The position numbers and the translations under genes are program-made. From Sporocytophaga sp. (GTDB taxonomy: Bacteria > Bacteroidota > Bacteroidia > Cytophagales > Cytophagaceae), in assembly GCA_024707265.1 (NCBI GenBank), contig JANQAB010000004.1, positions 434,001 to 498,000 on the forward strand: 64,000 nucleotides of DNA, given 5' to 3'. Under the pieces are notes generated by a model. The model did not search any database and was not told the origin of the DNA. It worked only from the letters and a program-made list of their open reading frames with translations. Below are positions 29,661 to 38,558 of the stretch, in pieces (position 1 is the stretch's first letter; every line of letters begins with the position of its first letter).

Positions 29661-31670
29661 ATGTCTTTTGAAAAAGCTCAAAAGGATGCTTCATTACAAA
29701 GAAAAGTATCCACACAGACCAGATCTTCACTAGTAAGTCAAGACTATGGAATGCTTTCTATGCAGGGAAGTGGCCATTTACAGAATAATGGTTATGGAAC
29801 ACAGGTTGCAAGCTCAATGGGTATGGGGGCGACACTTCCTGTGATTCAGCCTAAACTCACTATAGGGCAGCCGAATGATAAGTATGAGCAGGAAGCTGAT
29901 CATGTAGCTAAAAGTGTGGTAAGTAAAATCAATCACCCTTCAAATGATTCAACGTCCTCAACAGAAAATATAAGTGCAATAAGTGGTAATACACCAGTTT
30001 CACAAAAGATAATGAAAATGGCTGCTCCCGAAGAAATAAGCGAAGCGGAAACAGATATTGAAGGTAAAATAGAAAGTTCAAGAGGAAGTGGCAGAGCGTT
30101 GCCTGACTCAGTAAAGGCTCCAATGGAAAATGCATTTGGATCGGATTTTAGCAATGTTAGAATACATACTGATAATAATTCAGATAAGCTGAATAAAACT
30201 ATACAGGCTAAAGCTTTCACTACAGGAAGCGATATATATTTTAAGTCGGGAGAGTTTAAACCACAGAGCAAGGAAGGACAGGAATTGGTAGCTCATGAAC
30301 TTACTCATGTCAGACAACAAGCTGGAACGTCAACCAAAGGAGGGCCTCAGAGTGCTGTTCAGAGAAGCATAAATACCTTATCAGGTTCTTCCGGTATAAT
30401 TCAAAGATTTGGAGATTCTCCAGGTGATAGTGATACAACCGAAGTATGGTTAAATTATTTCAAACTGGCATTAGAGGAAATTAAAAATTATAATACTTCC
30501 AAAGATTGTTCAAGCATAGGAAGCTCGAATTGTATAGAAGCAAAACGAAAATTAGGCTTTTTAAAAAGTTGCCTTCTTCAAAAAAGATTTAATGAGATAA
30601 AAAAGGGCAAGTCGATTGAAGATGTAAAGGAGTTGGAAACTTGGGCAGGTCTTTTGATGCCTGAAGTAGTAGAAGCAATGAAAATAAAGGATTCAGATTT
30701 AGAGAAGCTTAAAAAAGCTAAACCATTAACTGATACTTCTGGCCGTGATTTTAATGCAGAATTAGTACCTCTGGGTTGGGATTTATTTAGTAAAATTTTG
30801 GAAGAATTGAGTCTGAATAGTGGTTTAGTTAAAAATAATATCATCACTTTAATGACAGAAGCGGGAGACGTTGGAAAGTTAGATAAATTTCTAAAGCTAT
30901 TGTTTTTAACAACAAAAGAATGTTATGAGGAAGGATTGGTTAAGTTGCTTGTCGACAAAAACAGCTTTATTAACCATCTGAAAAAATTAGAAAATGATTG
31001 TACTAAAAGTGGATATTCAGGGGCTTTGTCAGAGCTACAGGTTTTGGCTTCACTATTAAAGGACAATAAGATTATGCCTGGAGAACCTGCAGTACTTGGC
31101 AAGATGAAGCAAAGAACTGTACCATATTCCGGGGCTATGGAAAAACAGGATATAGATTTAAAATATAAAGATTCAAGTGGTGAGAAACACTACATTGAGG
31201 TAAAAGACAGGGTAACTACTCTTGAAAGTAAAATGAATGATCTCATTGGTAATGTTGATCATAATAATTTTGGGGAACAGGATTCAAAGCAATTAAGTAG
31301 CCTAGTGCAAATTGTAAATGATAAGGCGGTAAAAGGGAAAAAAGCTTCGTTAACCATTGCGTGTATAAGTCCTTATGGATGGGTGCGATTTATTACTACT
31401 GATCATTGTGTTAAGTTGATTATATATAAGGTATCTTTAAAAATAGGTAATACCCTTTATACTTCCGAAGACCTGGCTCTTCTTAGACAATATGTGGAAA
31501 ATGTTCTTACAAAAGAATTCGATCCTGAATGGAAAGAAAAATCAATGGATGAGAAATTGCCAATTATTACTCCCACTCCAGTGGGCAACAGGCATGAATC
31601 AGCATGGACTTTTGAAGAAAAGCAACCACACCCCCCAACTCCTGAAGAGATTAAAAAAGGAAAAATGTAA
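29661..31670 (+). CDS. DUF4157 protein, possible metallopeptidase/toxin fusion
   Basis: The 669-residue protein has a Ser/Gln-rich N-terminus, a VIQPKLTIGQPNDKYEQEAD segment, and a DUF4157 domain at about 140-225 with GSDIYFKSGEFKP and the zinc motif HELTHVRQQ (about 212-220). The middle is helical. At about 497-520 the sequence QDIDLKYK...HYIEVKDR has the D-x(n)-E-V-K spacing seen in PD-(D/E)xK nucleases. DUF4157 is frequent at the N-terminus of polymorphic toxins and eCIS cargo. No signal peptide or adjacent immunity gene is visible. The nuclease reading is tentative. Confidence 0.7.
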   Translation: MSFEKAQKDASLQRKVSTQTRSSLVSQDYGMLSMQGSGHLQNNGYGTQVASSMGMGATLPVIQPKLTIGQPNDKYEQEADHVAKSVVSKINHPSNDSTSSTENISAISGNTPVSQKIMKMAAPEEISEAETDIEGKIESSRGSGRALPDSVKAPMENAFGSDFSNVRIHTDNNSDKLNKTIQAKAFTTGSDIYFKSGEFKPQSKEGQELVAHELTHVRQQAGTSTKGGPQSAVQRSINTLSGSSGIIQRFGDSPGDSDTTEVWLNYFKLALEEIKNYNTSKDCSSIGSSNCIEAKRKLGFLKSCLLQKRFNEIKKGKSIEDVKELETWAGLLMPEVVEAMKIKDSDLEKLKKAKPLTDTSGRDFNAELVPLGWDLFSKILEELSLNSGLVKNNIITLMTEAGDVGKLDKFLKLLFLTTKECYEEGLVKLLVDKNSFINHLKKLENDCTKSGYSGALSELQVLASLLKDNKIMPGEPAVLGKMKQRTVPYSGAMEKQDIDLKYKDSSGEKHYIEVKDRVTTLESKMNDLIGNVDHNNFGEQDSKQLSSLVQIVNDKAVKGKKASLTIACISPYGWVRFITTDHCVKLIIYKVSLKIGNTLYTSEDLALLRQYVENVLTKEFDPEWKEKSMDEKLPIITPTPVGNRHESAWTFEEKQPHPPTPEEIKKGKM

Positions 31671-31748
31671 AGATGGTTTTTAAAAGGATGTAAGGGAAAT
31701 TATTACACATAAAGATACCCAATATATTTAGCTTCGCTTATTCTATCT

Positions 31749-32423
31749 TTAATTCCTAACCCACTTCCTAAGAAATCCTTCATCTGAGCTTATCTTACCT
31801 ACAACTCTATAGTTTGATTTAATAAGGACATTTGATTCCAGTAATGGTTCTTTTACAACCTGAAAGGGATACATGCCGCTTGAATGGATAAAGTAATTAC
31901 CTTCATTCGAAAGTAGAATAAACCCAGTATGTTTATCCAATCCTGTCACATATAATCCATTGCCAAACTGTTTCAGTTTTGTTTCGAATTCTTTTATATC
32001 AATGCCGGATAAGTGATGAACATTTTTCTTTAACACAAGGCTTCTTATCATCTCTTCCGAGGGACATTGAGCCATTCTGCTTCTTTTGATCGGTACTCCC
32101 ATATCTCTCAATACAGTTGTAACAAAGTATCCGCAGGCTATACTTCCTTCATTGGGTGTTTCAGTTGTTCCGTTGAAGTCCCATTTGGTGCCATACCAAT
32201 AAGGAAATACCTTTTTATTAATCAGGTTCAAAAAGTTCTTTTCCAGCTCAGCTTTATCAGCTCTTTTCTTATAAAGTTTTTTCTTAGTTGCATTAATGGA
32301 GTCAAGTTCAAGCGGATACAATCTATTGTCCAGGACAGGCTGATTATTAAATAAGAATCTGAATTTATTCCAGATTAACAATGCGAAACAGAAAAGAATG
32401 GTAAATAAAAGTATACGGCCCAA
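31749..32423 (-). CDS. Membrane-anchored possible cysteine peptidase
   Basis: The 224-residue product has an N-terminal membrane anchor (ILLFTILFCFALLIW) and a C-terminal domain with GSIACGYFVTTVLRD (candidate nucleophile Cys) and LDKHTGFILL (candidate His), the order found in NlpC/P60-like or other papain-fold peptidases. The start at 32423 is TTG. An ATG at 32482 with a Lys-rich leader would be one base out of frame across the T9 run at 32439-32447 on the plus strand, so the true start may be there. A wall-hydrolase role is inferred. Confidence 0.6.
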   Translation of the reverse strand: MGRILLFTILFCFALLIWNKFRFLFNNQPVLDNRLYPLELDSINATKKKLYKKRADKAELEKNFLNLINKKVFPYWYGTKWDFNGTTETPNEGSIACGYFVTTVLRDMGVPIKRSRMAQCPSEEMIRSLVLKKNVHHLSGIDIKEFETKLKQFGNGLYVTGLDKHTGFILLSNEGNYFIHSSGMYPFQVVKEPLLESNVLIKSNYRVVGKISSDEGFLRKWVRN

Positions 32424-32615
32424 AAGGGTAAGTTTGATTTTTTTTTCTCTTTTTTTTCTTTTCCGTTACCTGATACTTTCATCCTTTTGAAAACCTATAA
32501 TCAAGATGCAATTTAGCCAGTTTTCAGGGAAATCGAAAGTGTCTTATGAAACACTAAAGCGATAGATCGGAAATTCAGTTTTATTTAAGTATGTCATATA
32601 TCTATTAATAAAAAA

Positions 32616-32645
32616 ACGGAAAGCCCGATAAATAAGGCTTTCCGT
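32616..32645 (-). terminator. Intrinsic terminator of the T9SS cargo gene
   Basis: A 10-bp perfect stem (ACGGAAAGCC at 32616-32625 with 32636-32645) and 10-nt loop are followed on the minus strand by seven T. Confidence 0.85.
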
Positions 32646-32669
32646 GGTATTTAAAAGATATGTATTGAA

Positions 32670-34265
32670 TCAAAGCTTAATGACTGGTTTATATATACGT
32701 TCATTTTTATGAGTGATTGTCAGATAGTAAAGTCCTCTTTTGATTTGATCAAGATTTATTTCTAAAGTTGGCGTTATCTGGTTAACTTTTTGACCATAAA
32801 TTTTTTTCTCCAATAGAATTATAAAGACTTACCTCAATTTCTCCTTCAAATGCTTTTAAGGATGTAAGGGTGATTTTATCACTTGAAGGATTGGGATATA
32901 AGGTAAAGTGTTCAGGAGCCAGTTTTTTAAAGGTTCCTAAGATGGATATATCGATGGAGGAAGTATTATAAGTACAACCATCGTTTCCGGTAACCTGGCA
33001 GTGATAGTTTCCAGGTTCTATTGGTTCATAAGTTCTAGCAGTCGCATCAGTAAGTAGTTGATTTCCTTTATACCATTGATACGAGGTTCCCTCCGGAGCA
33101 GTAAGTAAATTTGCATCCTTTGTAATTGAATAATTGAGGTATTCACCCAGTTCAATATATGGTGAGGGGTTGGATGCGCTTATATGCTTATCTCCGGCAA
33201 CAGCCACTATTCTTATTCTATAATGAGGGCCGGCTTTGATATCATCAGGAAATTTTACATCAATTGTTCCTCCCGTTGTAGCAGTCAGAGTTCCTAGATC
33301 TGTTGGATTTTCAAATAAGCCATTAGGTGTGGATATCTGTGCTGTTAGAACCGTGCCTTCCGGAAATGTCCCATTTGTAGTGTATGCATAACTTGTTGAT
33401 TGACCCGCACAAATTTTCCTTGATGGAAGTGGGGCTAAAGCAATAGTCGGACCGACGACTGTAAAATGGATGTTTTCATAATAGTCAGGCATTATAACAT
33501 TCCCTTGCATATCCATTAATACAAGATTGATTCTCCAGCTATCAGCACCTTCTACATAGTTTGGCTGAATAAAGCGTATCATAGTATGATCAGAATTTGC
33601 ACCAGGGGGAAGTTATACAAAAGAAATTTCTCGTAATTTATGGTAGTAGAAAGTTTTAAACCCTGATTCCATGTTTTGCCATAGTCGGTGGAATATTCAA
33701 TATAGACATCAGAATTTGCATTAGCAGTTTGAAGCCAGCTAAAACTTATTTGGGTAAATCCGCCAGGTGTAAAATCCAGAGGCTTGGAGACTGCTGCTCT
33801 TTCTCCTGTTCCGGTAAATATAAGTTTCCCGGATTCATTGCCTGACACTTTGGACCATTTGTAAGGATCATAACTAGTCGAGTCTCTTATCAAAATGGTT
33901 TTGGGTCTGGCAGGAAGACCAGAAGCTGCAACTACTTTAATACCATATCTTCCGGGAACAATGTCCAAAGGAACTTTTGCATGTATCGGAGTACCGGTAG
34001 TTGTTGTTCCTATATTGATTTCATCATCGTTTTTATGGATCAGGGCTGTATAAACAGTACCAGGAGGAAATCCTGTCATTTGAAAATGAATATCGAATTC
34101 CTCTCCCGGATACATATCCTTATTCGGGTCCATGCTTAAGTTCTCACTGAAAGTGGTGTCCGTCGGTAACTTTACCTGTTGCGCATAAATATCATTTAAG
34201 CCAAATAGCAGAATCGAAATAATAGAAAGGTAAACCGCCTTTCCTTGAAGTAATTTGTTTATCAT
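32670..34265 (-). CDS. Secreted protein with T9SS type A sorting domain (two frameshifts)
   Basis: Read leftwards across two homopolymer shifts this is a ~530-residue secreted protein. A signal peptide (SIISILLFGLNDIYAQ) is followed by Ig-like or fibronectin-like beta domains (VYTALIHKND, TQISFSWLQTANANSDVYIEYSTDYGKTW, TSYQWYKGNQLLTDATARTYEP, CQVTGNDGCTYN) and a C-terminal T9SS sorting domain: FTLYPNPSSDKITL, then SLYNSIGEKIYGQKV and RGLYYLTI. The joins need one more G at the G5 run 33605-33609 (plus strand) and one fewer T at the T7 run 32801-32807. Without the second repair the sorting domain is lost. It is probably anchored or released at the surface. Confidence 0.82.
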
Positions 34266-34449
34266 AAATTTATAAGAAAATTATAGCTGCTTGTATTGAA
34301 AGAATACTTTATAAAGTAAAAATGTTTTGAGGAGGGAATAAAGATCAGGATTTGATTTTATGAGGTCTTTTTCAAGGATTATGTTAACCCTAATACAAGT
34401 GGAAGTTGGTAGTGTTGTTAAAAAATAAAGAAAAAAATAAAAGCCTTAA

Positions 34450-34638
34450 TCAGTTATCATCTTTAATTCCTTTGATCAATCCTATTCCGGATGAAAAGAA
34501 TATCAATCCTATAACTGAACAGACAATAAGAGTTCTCCATTCAGGATTTTTATTATTGACAAAAGTAATAGCAGCATATAACAGTGTCGCAGCCCCTAAT
34601 AAAGTTAATATAGCCCCAAAGATTTTCTTTAAATTCAT
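34450..34638 (-). CDS. Small two-helix membrane protein
   Basis: The 62-residue product has two hydrophobic helices, KIFGAILTLLGAATLLYAAI and WRTLIVCSVIGLIFFSSGIGLI, separated by a short NNKNPE loop. This matches a common small Bacteroidota membrane protein type. An opposite-strand ORF over the same bases is a shadow. The function is unknown. Confidence 0.72.
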   Translation of the reverse strand: MNLKKIFGAILTLLGAATLLYAAITFVNNKNPEWRTLIVCSVIGLIFFSSGIGLIKGIKDDN

Positions 34639-34847
34639 AAGTGTATACTATATGATGGACTTTTTATGATGTTTAATTCAGGTATTCCTTTTATAACAGT
34701 TAATCTGGAAAATAGAAATAGAAAAAGCATAAAGAACCATTCTCAAAAATCTTTATTGAATTCCCGGAAATGTTTAAACTCATTAAGCGTTTATTATGAA
34801 ACTCTGAATTCAGATAAAAGTTTTTATGTTGACTGTATTAAGCGTCA

Positions 34848-35984
34848 TTACTCTTCTTTTAGGTAAATTTTAAATGTTGATCCTTTGCCTTCCAGGCTTT
34901 CCAGCTCAATTTGCCCTCCATTATTTTCTACAATTCTCTTGACTATATTAAGCCCCACTCCGGTGCCTTCCACGTGGGTATGAATCCGTTGATACATAGA
35001 AAATACTTTTTCCTGATCCTCCGGAGAAATGCCTAAACCATTGTCCTTAACTTCCAAAAGAATCAGATTTTCTTTCACTTTTGATGTTGTGATTATTACC
35101 TCCGGTATTCGGTCAGGTGAAGCATATTTTATAGCATTTGAAAGAAGATTATAAAGTATACTCCTTAGGTTTTTTCTAGAAAAGTTGATGAAGGATACTT
35201 CAGTTAAGTAGTCAAAAATTTTGGCATGTGACAGTTCAATATCATCCATTAGATCGAATTTGACCTGATCCAGAACTTCTTTAAAATCTACTCTGGACTT
35301 TATCTCTTCTGCAAGACCGTTTTGTGTCTTCCCCAAAGTTGTCAAGTCAAACAACGTATCCTTAAACTTTTGAATAGAGGTATTAAACATCTCTAATATA
35401 CCTGAATCTTCTAACTTTTTTTCGCATTCAGCACCTAGTTCATCTTTTACAGAATTTAAAAGACCGTCTATATTGTTGATAGGAGCTTTTAAATCATGGG
35501 AAGCAGTGTAAACAAAGTTTTCCAGATCATTATTTATATTAACCAATTTCTGATTGGAATGAGTCAGCTGCTCTTCTAAAAGCTTCTTATCATTAATATC
35601 AAAAATTACCTTTATAATGAAAATATTTCCTTCATTATCCTGGGTATAAATACTTTCTCCATGAACCCATATATAAGCCCCCTTTTTATGAAGAAGATAA
35701 TTGTCATCGATGAAAGAGCCTTTTTGTTTTACAGTCTTGAGTTCAACTTCCGGAAGGTTTCTTAAACGATCTTCAGGAACAAATAAAAGGTCATAATAAT
35801 TTCCGGTTAAATCTTCTTTGGCATAGCCCAATACTTTTTGGATACTTATGTTGCTGTCCAGAATGATACCATTAACATCCATCACTATCAGTCCTGCCGC
35901 CTGAGAGTTTTCCATTAATTCCTCAAAGAAGGTAGAGGTGTCTATCTTTTTAATTTCCTTATCCCTAAAAGTATTATGGCTCAT
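34848..35984 (-). CDS. PAS-domain sensor histidine kinase
   Basis: I start at the ATG encoding MSHNTFRDKE; a GTG three codons upstream is the alternative. The 378-residue protein has a PAS domain at 20-135 (GLIVMDVNGIILDSN, LGYAKEDLTG), a phosphoacceptor helix with His163 in TASHDLKAPI, and an HATPase domain from about 255 with NLLSNAIKYA, VKDNGLGISPEDQEKVF and GTGVGLNIVKRI. There are no transmembrane segments, so it is a cytosolic sensor. No response regulator is adjacent. Confidence 0.9.
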   Translation of the reverse strand: MSHNTFRDKEIKKIDTSTFFEELMENSQAAGLIVMDVNGIILDSNISIQKVLGYAKEDLTGNYYDLLFVPEDRLRNLPEVELKTVKQKGSFIDDNYLLHKKGAYIWVHGESIYTQDNEGNIFIIKVIFDINDKKLLEEQLTHSNQKLVNINNDLENFVYTASHDLKAPINNIDGLLNSVKDELGAECEKKLEDSGILEMFNTSIQKFKDTLFDLTTLGKTQNGLAEEIKSRVDFKEVLDQVKFDLMDDIELSHAKIFDYLTEVSFINFSRKNLRSILYNLLSNAIKYASPDRIPEVIITTSKVKENLILLEVKDNGLGISPEDQEKVFSMYQRIHTHVEGTGVGLNIVKRIVENNGGQIELESLEGKGSTFKIYLKEE

Positions 35985-36282
35985 CTCTTTCACGGTTTAA
36001 TCTCATAACCATTTGAAGTGTCTCAAAGGTTCTGCTTTTTGGTGAAGGAATTAGTTCTTAAAATCGACTGTTTTAAATGATTGGTTAGGAGAAAGTTTTA
36101 GATTGAAGATTTTCCATTGAAAATCAATGAGATGTTCTAAACAATTAAATTAAATCAATTAAATGCAAGAATTCCCTTGATTCTCCTTCCATCGTCTGGG
36201 ATAAAAGTGTTATTTTTATAGGTGGACTAAAAATTAAAATTTTGCTTTTAGTCCTTAAGTGAAACATAATCAGGTATTTTAA
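35985..36282. other. Divergent intergenic region
   Basis: About 300 bp between the histidine kinase and the condensin operon. It is A/T-rich; no clear operator or RNA is visible. The condensin promoter should lie here. Confidence 0.35.
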
Positions 36283-37890
36283 GTGAAGCAACCTTTAAGC
36301 ATTAAAGACCTCATCAATCTCCTTTATCAGAATCGGGAGGTTATAGAAATGCTTTTTGGAAATAAAGAGTCCATTAATAAATCCGAAATCCTCGCCCGTG
36401 AGGATATGAGTGATGAAAAGCTGGAAAAGCTTGCCATTTACGAAATTATCCATGAAAATAACAATATCATCAGTCTGGATGACCGGATTATTACTTTTAT
36501 AGAGGAAGTCCTTGAAATAGGAGAAGTTACCACCAGTTTTATCAACGATAATATTCAGTCTCTCAATGAAAATCTGAAATATTACAGGATTGATAGTAAT
36601 CCAAGATTTCTCCGGAATATAAAACGGTCCCTTAAGAAGATCAATTCCACAACTTCAAGAGAAGTCATAAAACTTCATAAAAATATTGATGAAGCTTATA
36701 AGAATCAGGGTAATTACCTGATCAAACTTCAGGAGCTGGATAAATACAAAAGAAAGCGGGATGATATCATCAACCTGATTAAAGAAACAGAGCAGATCAT
36801 TTCTGATGCTCATGAATTTTTTAATACGATTGTGGATGCAGAGTTAAGCTCTATCATTCTTGATTTAAGATATACTTTGGTCAGAAACCGTGATTACCTG
36901 AATGAAATCCAGGCACAGATCATCGACTATATTAATAAAATTCAGTATCAGGCTGAAATTTACAGGAAGATACAGAGGCTTAAGGAATTAAAGGACTATG
37001 AAGAGCTAAAGTATAAAACCAATTTTGTAGATGTAGTTGCTTCTACCAACGCTTTAATGTTCCGTAAACGCGTTCCTTTGAAAACAAGATTGTCAATTGA
37101 TTTTCTTTATTCTGATCAAGGGACAGCACTTACGCAAAAGGTAGCTTCCAAACTTCATTTATTAAGGCATACCGACAGAAAACCAGCAGGAAGAATGTCT
37201 GATGGCTTTTATGAAACTTACAAGGAAGAGTCTGCAAGTCTTAATATCGCAGGACTTGTAGAAAAGTTTCAATCAGGAAATGCTGACCTATTTCAATTTG
37301 TACAATCTTATAATTTCCCTGAAAGAATCGGTGAGCTAAGTCTTGAAAAGAGAATTTCCTTATATGTTGGTATATCCATAGACTATGATTCTCAATTGGA
37401 TATCACAGATGAGTTTGGCTTTATAGAGCTGACAAATGATAAAGGGCAGAAGCAGAAAGTCGGGTATGCTTTGATAAAGCCGAAAGCGGAAAGCGAAAAG
37501 CAGAAAGTAGTTAAAAGTGAAAAGTTAAAAGTTGAAAGTGAAAAGGATGAAGCGGAAGGCAGAAAGCTTAAAGCTGAAAGTGAAAAGCATAAAGCTGAAA
37601 GTGAAGAACCCACTGCTCAACTTGTAATGACTAAAGGTGATGAGGTTAAATTGGAGGACTTACAGTCTGAAGCTACAGTTAGAAAGTCGAAAGCAGAAAG
37701 TGTAAAGCTTAAAGTTGAAAGTAAAAAGTCTAAAGCGGAAGGCGGAAAGCTTAAAGCTGAGAGTAAAAAGAAGAAAACTGATAGCTTAAGTCTTGAAGTT
37801 GAGACTGAATTACCCAACACTATTACTCTCAAGGATGAGAAGAAAAAAGTAAGTATAGCTAAAGTCAAAACAAACAAAAAAGAGGAATAA
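36283..37890 (+). CDS. MukF/MksF (JetA)-like condensin kleisin subunit with repeat tail
   Basis: The 535-residue protein starts at GTG. Residues 1-400 are helical with the winged-helix/coiled-coil outline of MukF/MksF-like subunits (LLYQNREVIEMLFG, LENLKYY.IDSNPRFLRNIKRSL, DELSSIILDLRYTLV-type helices). It leads an operon with a small MksE-like gene and a MukB-like ATPase. From about residue 400 to 510 the chain turns into Lys/Ser/Glu repeats (EKLKVESEKDEAEG, RKLKAESEKHKAESEE) encoded by a DNA repeat that also occurs in intergenic sites. The subunit assignment relies mainly on gene order and size; a direct sequence match is modest. Confidence 0.72.
   Translation: MKQPLSIKDLINLLYQNREVIEMLFGNKESINKSEILAREDMSDEKLEKLAIYEIIHENNNIISLDDRIITFIEEVLEIGEVTTSFINDNIQSLNENLKYYRIDSNPRFLRNIKRSLKKINSTTSREVIKLHKNIDEAYKNQGNYLIKLQELDKYKRKRDDIINLIKETEQIISDAHEFFNTIVDAELSSIILDLRYTLVRNRDYLNEIQAQIIDYINKIQYQAEIYRKIQRLKELKDYEELKYKTNFVDVVASTNALMFRKRVPLKTRLSIDFLYSDQGTALTQKVASKLHLLRHTDRKPAGRMSDGFYETYKEESASLNIAGLVEKFQSGNADLFQFVQSYNFPERIGELSLEKRISLYVGISIDYDSQLDITDEFGFIELTNDKGQKQKVGYALIKPKAESEKQKVVKSEKLKVESEKDEAEGRKLKAESEKHKAESEEPTAQLVMTKGDEVKLEDLQSEATVRKSKAESVKLKVESKKSKAEGGKLKAESKKKKTDSLSLEVETELPNTITLKDEKKKVSIAKVKTNKKEE
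37480..37785 (+). repeat. Coding copy of the AAAGCT(G/T)AAAGT repeat
   Basis: Two blocks, 37480-37610 and 37680-37780, repeat the words AAAGCTGAAAGTG and AAGCGGAAGGC. They are translated as (K)LKAES and KAEG units in the tail of the MukF/MksF-like protein. Separate intergenic copies lie at 20461-20690 and 37968-38005. Confidence 0.75.
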
Positions 37891-37906
37891 ATAAAATATA
37901 TGTACT

Positions 37907-38005
37907 TAAATCCTTCTCCTTCAGAAAAAGGATTTAGGATGAGGTTTAACAAGTTAAATATTTTAAACATTAAAGCTTTAAGCTTTGTGCTTTCAGCTTT
38001 CAGCT
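37907..38005. repeat. Two short dispersed repeats between kleisin and MksE-like genes
   Basis: 37907-37945 is a hairpin (AAATCCTT...AAGGATTT) followed by TAGGATGAGG, related to copies at 48299-48345 and 57128-57175. 37968-38005 is a reverse-orientation AAAGCT-type repeat (CTTTCAGCTTTCAGC). Together they interrupt an operon whose other joint overlaps. Confidence 0.6.
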
Positions 38006-38012
38006 CCCAAAA

Positions 38013-38558
38013 ATGGTTCCTAAACAAACAGCAGAAATATTTCAGATCCTTAGCAAAGGTAACTTTATCAGCTCTAACGGAAGTCAGGCGAGGTTGCATG
38101 ATTGTATCAGTCATGATGATAATTTCAGAATACTGAAGGAGTATTTTGCCCATATCGGCTATCACCTTGAAAGTGGACACAACTATTATTATTTCAGTCA
38201 GCAGGATGAGACGAATACCAATATGGAGAAAAAACTTGAGCAATTTGCTCACTTTATCGATGTAATGGATTTTTTCTCTTGTCTGGATGTGAAGCCTGTT
38301 ACAGGTACGCGTTACAGGGTGACTCAGATTGCAGAGGAATGCTTTGCGAATGAGCGTTTGAGACAAAAGATATTTGCTTTGTCAAGAAAAGATAAGCTGA
38401 TAGATAAAGTCATTGAAGTTGCCGGTTCACTTGCTAATGGCGGCTTTTTTGAACAGGAAGATGAAGATACCTATAAGGTAATGGATGCCATTCATTATCT
38501 TGAAACTATTATTTCCCTTATAACTATTGATGACGATGGAGAGCAAAAGAATTCTTAA
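38013..38558 (+). CDS. MukE/MksE (JetB)-like condensin subunit
   Basis: The 181-residue protein contains FQILSKGNFISSNGSQARLHD, a long winged-helix-like middle (LEQFAHFIDVMDFFSCL, GTRYRVTQIAEECF) and an acidic C-terminus. Size, position and the lead-in overlap with the ATPase gene fit the small subunit of MksBEF-type complexes. It overlaps the ATPase start by about 23 bp. Confidence 0.72.
   Translation: MVPKQTAEIFQILSKGNFISSNGSQARLHDCISHDDNFRILKEYFAHIGYHLESGHNYYYFSQQDETNTNMEKKLEQFAHFIDVMDFFSCLDVKPVTGTRYRVTQIAEECFANERLRQKIFALSRKDKLIDKVIEVAGSLANGGFFEQEDEDTYKVMDAIHYLETIISLITIDDDGEQKNS

Noticed and set aside
34406..34669. An 87-residue plus-strand ORF
   Set aside because: The opposite strand holds a much more natural two-helix membrane protein of 62 residues.
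37617..38366. A 249-residue minus-strand ORF
   Set aside because: It runs across the repeat tail of the kleisin-like gene and the start of the MksE-like gene. Its composition (LSALSFPPSALDF repeats) is antisense repeat.
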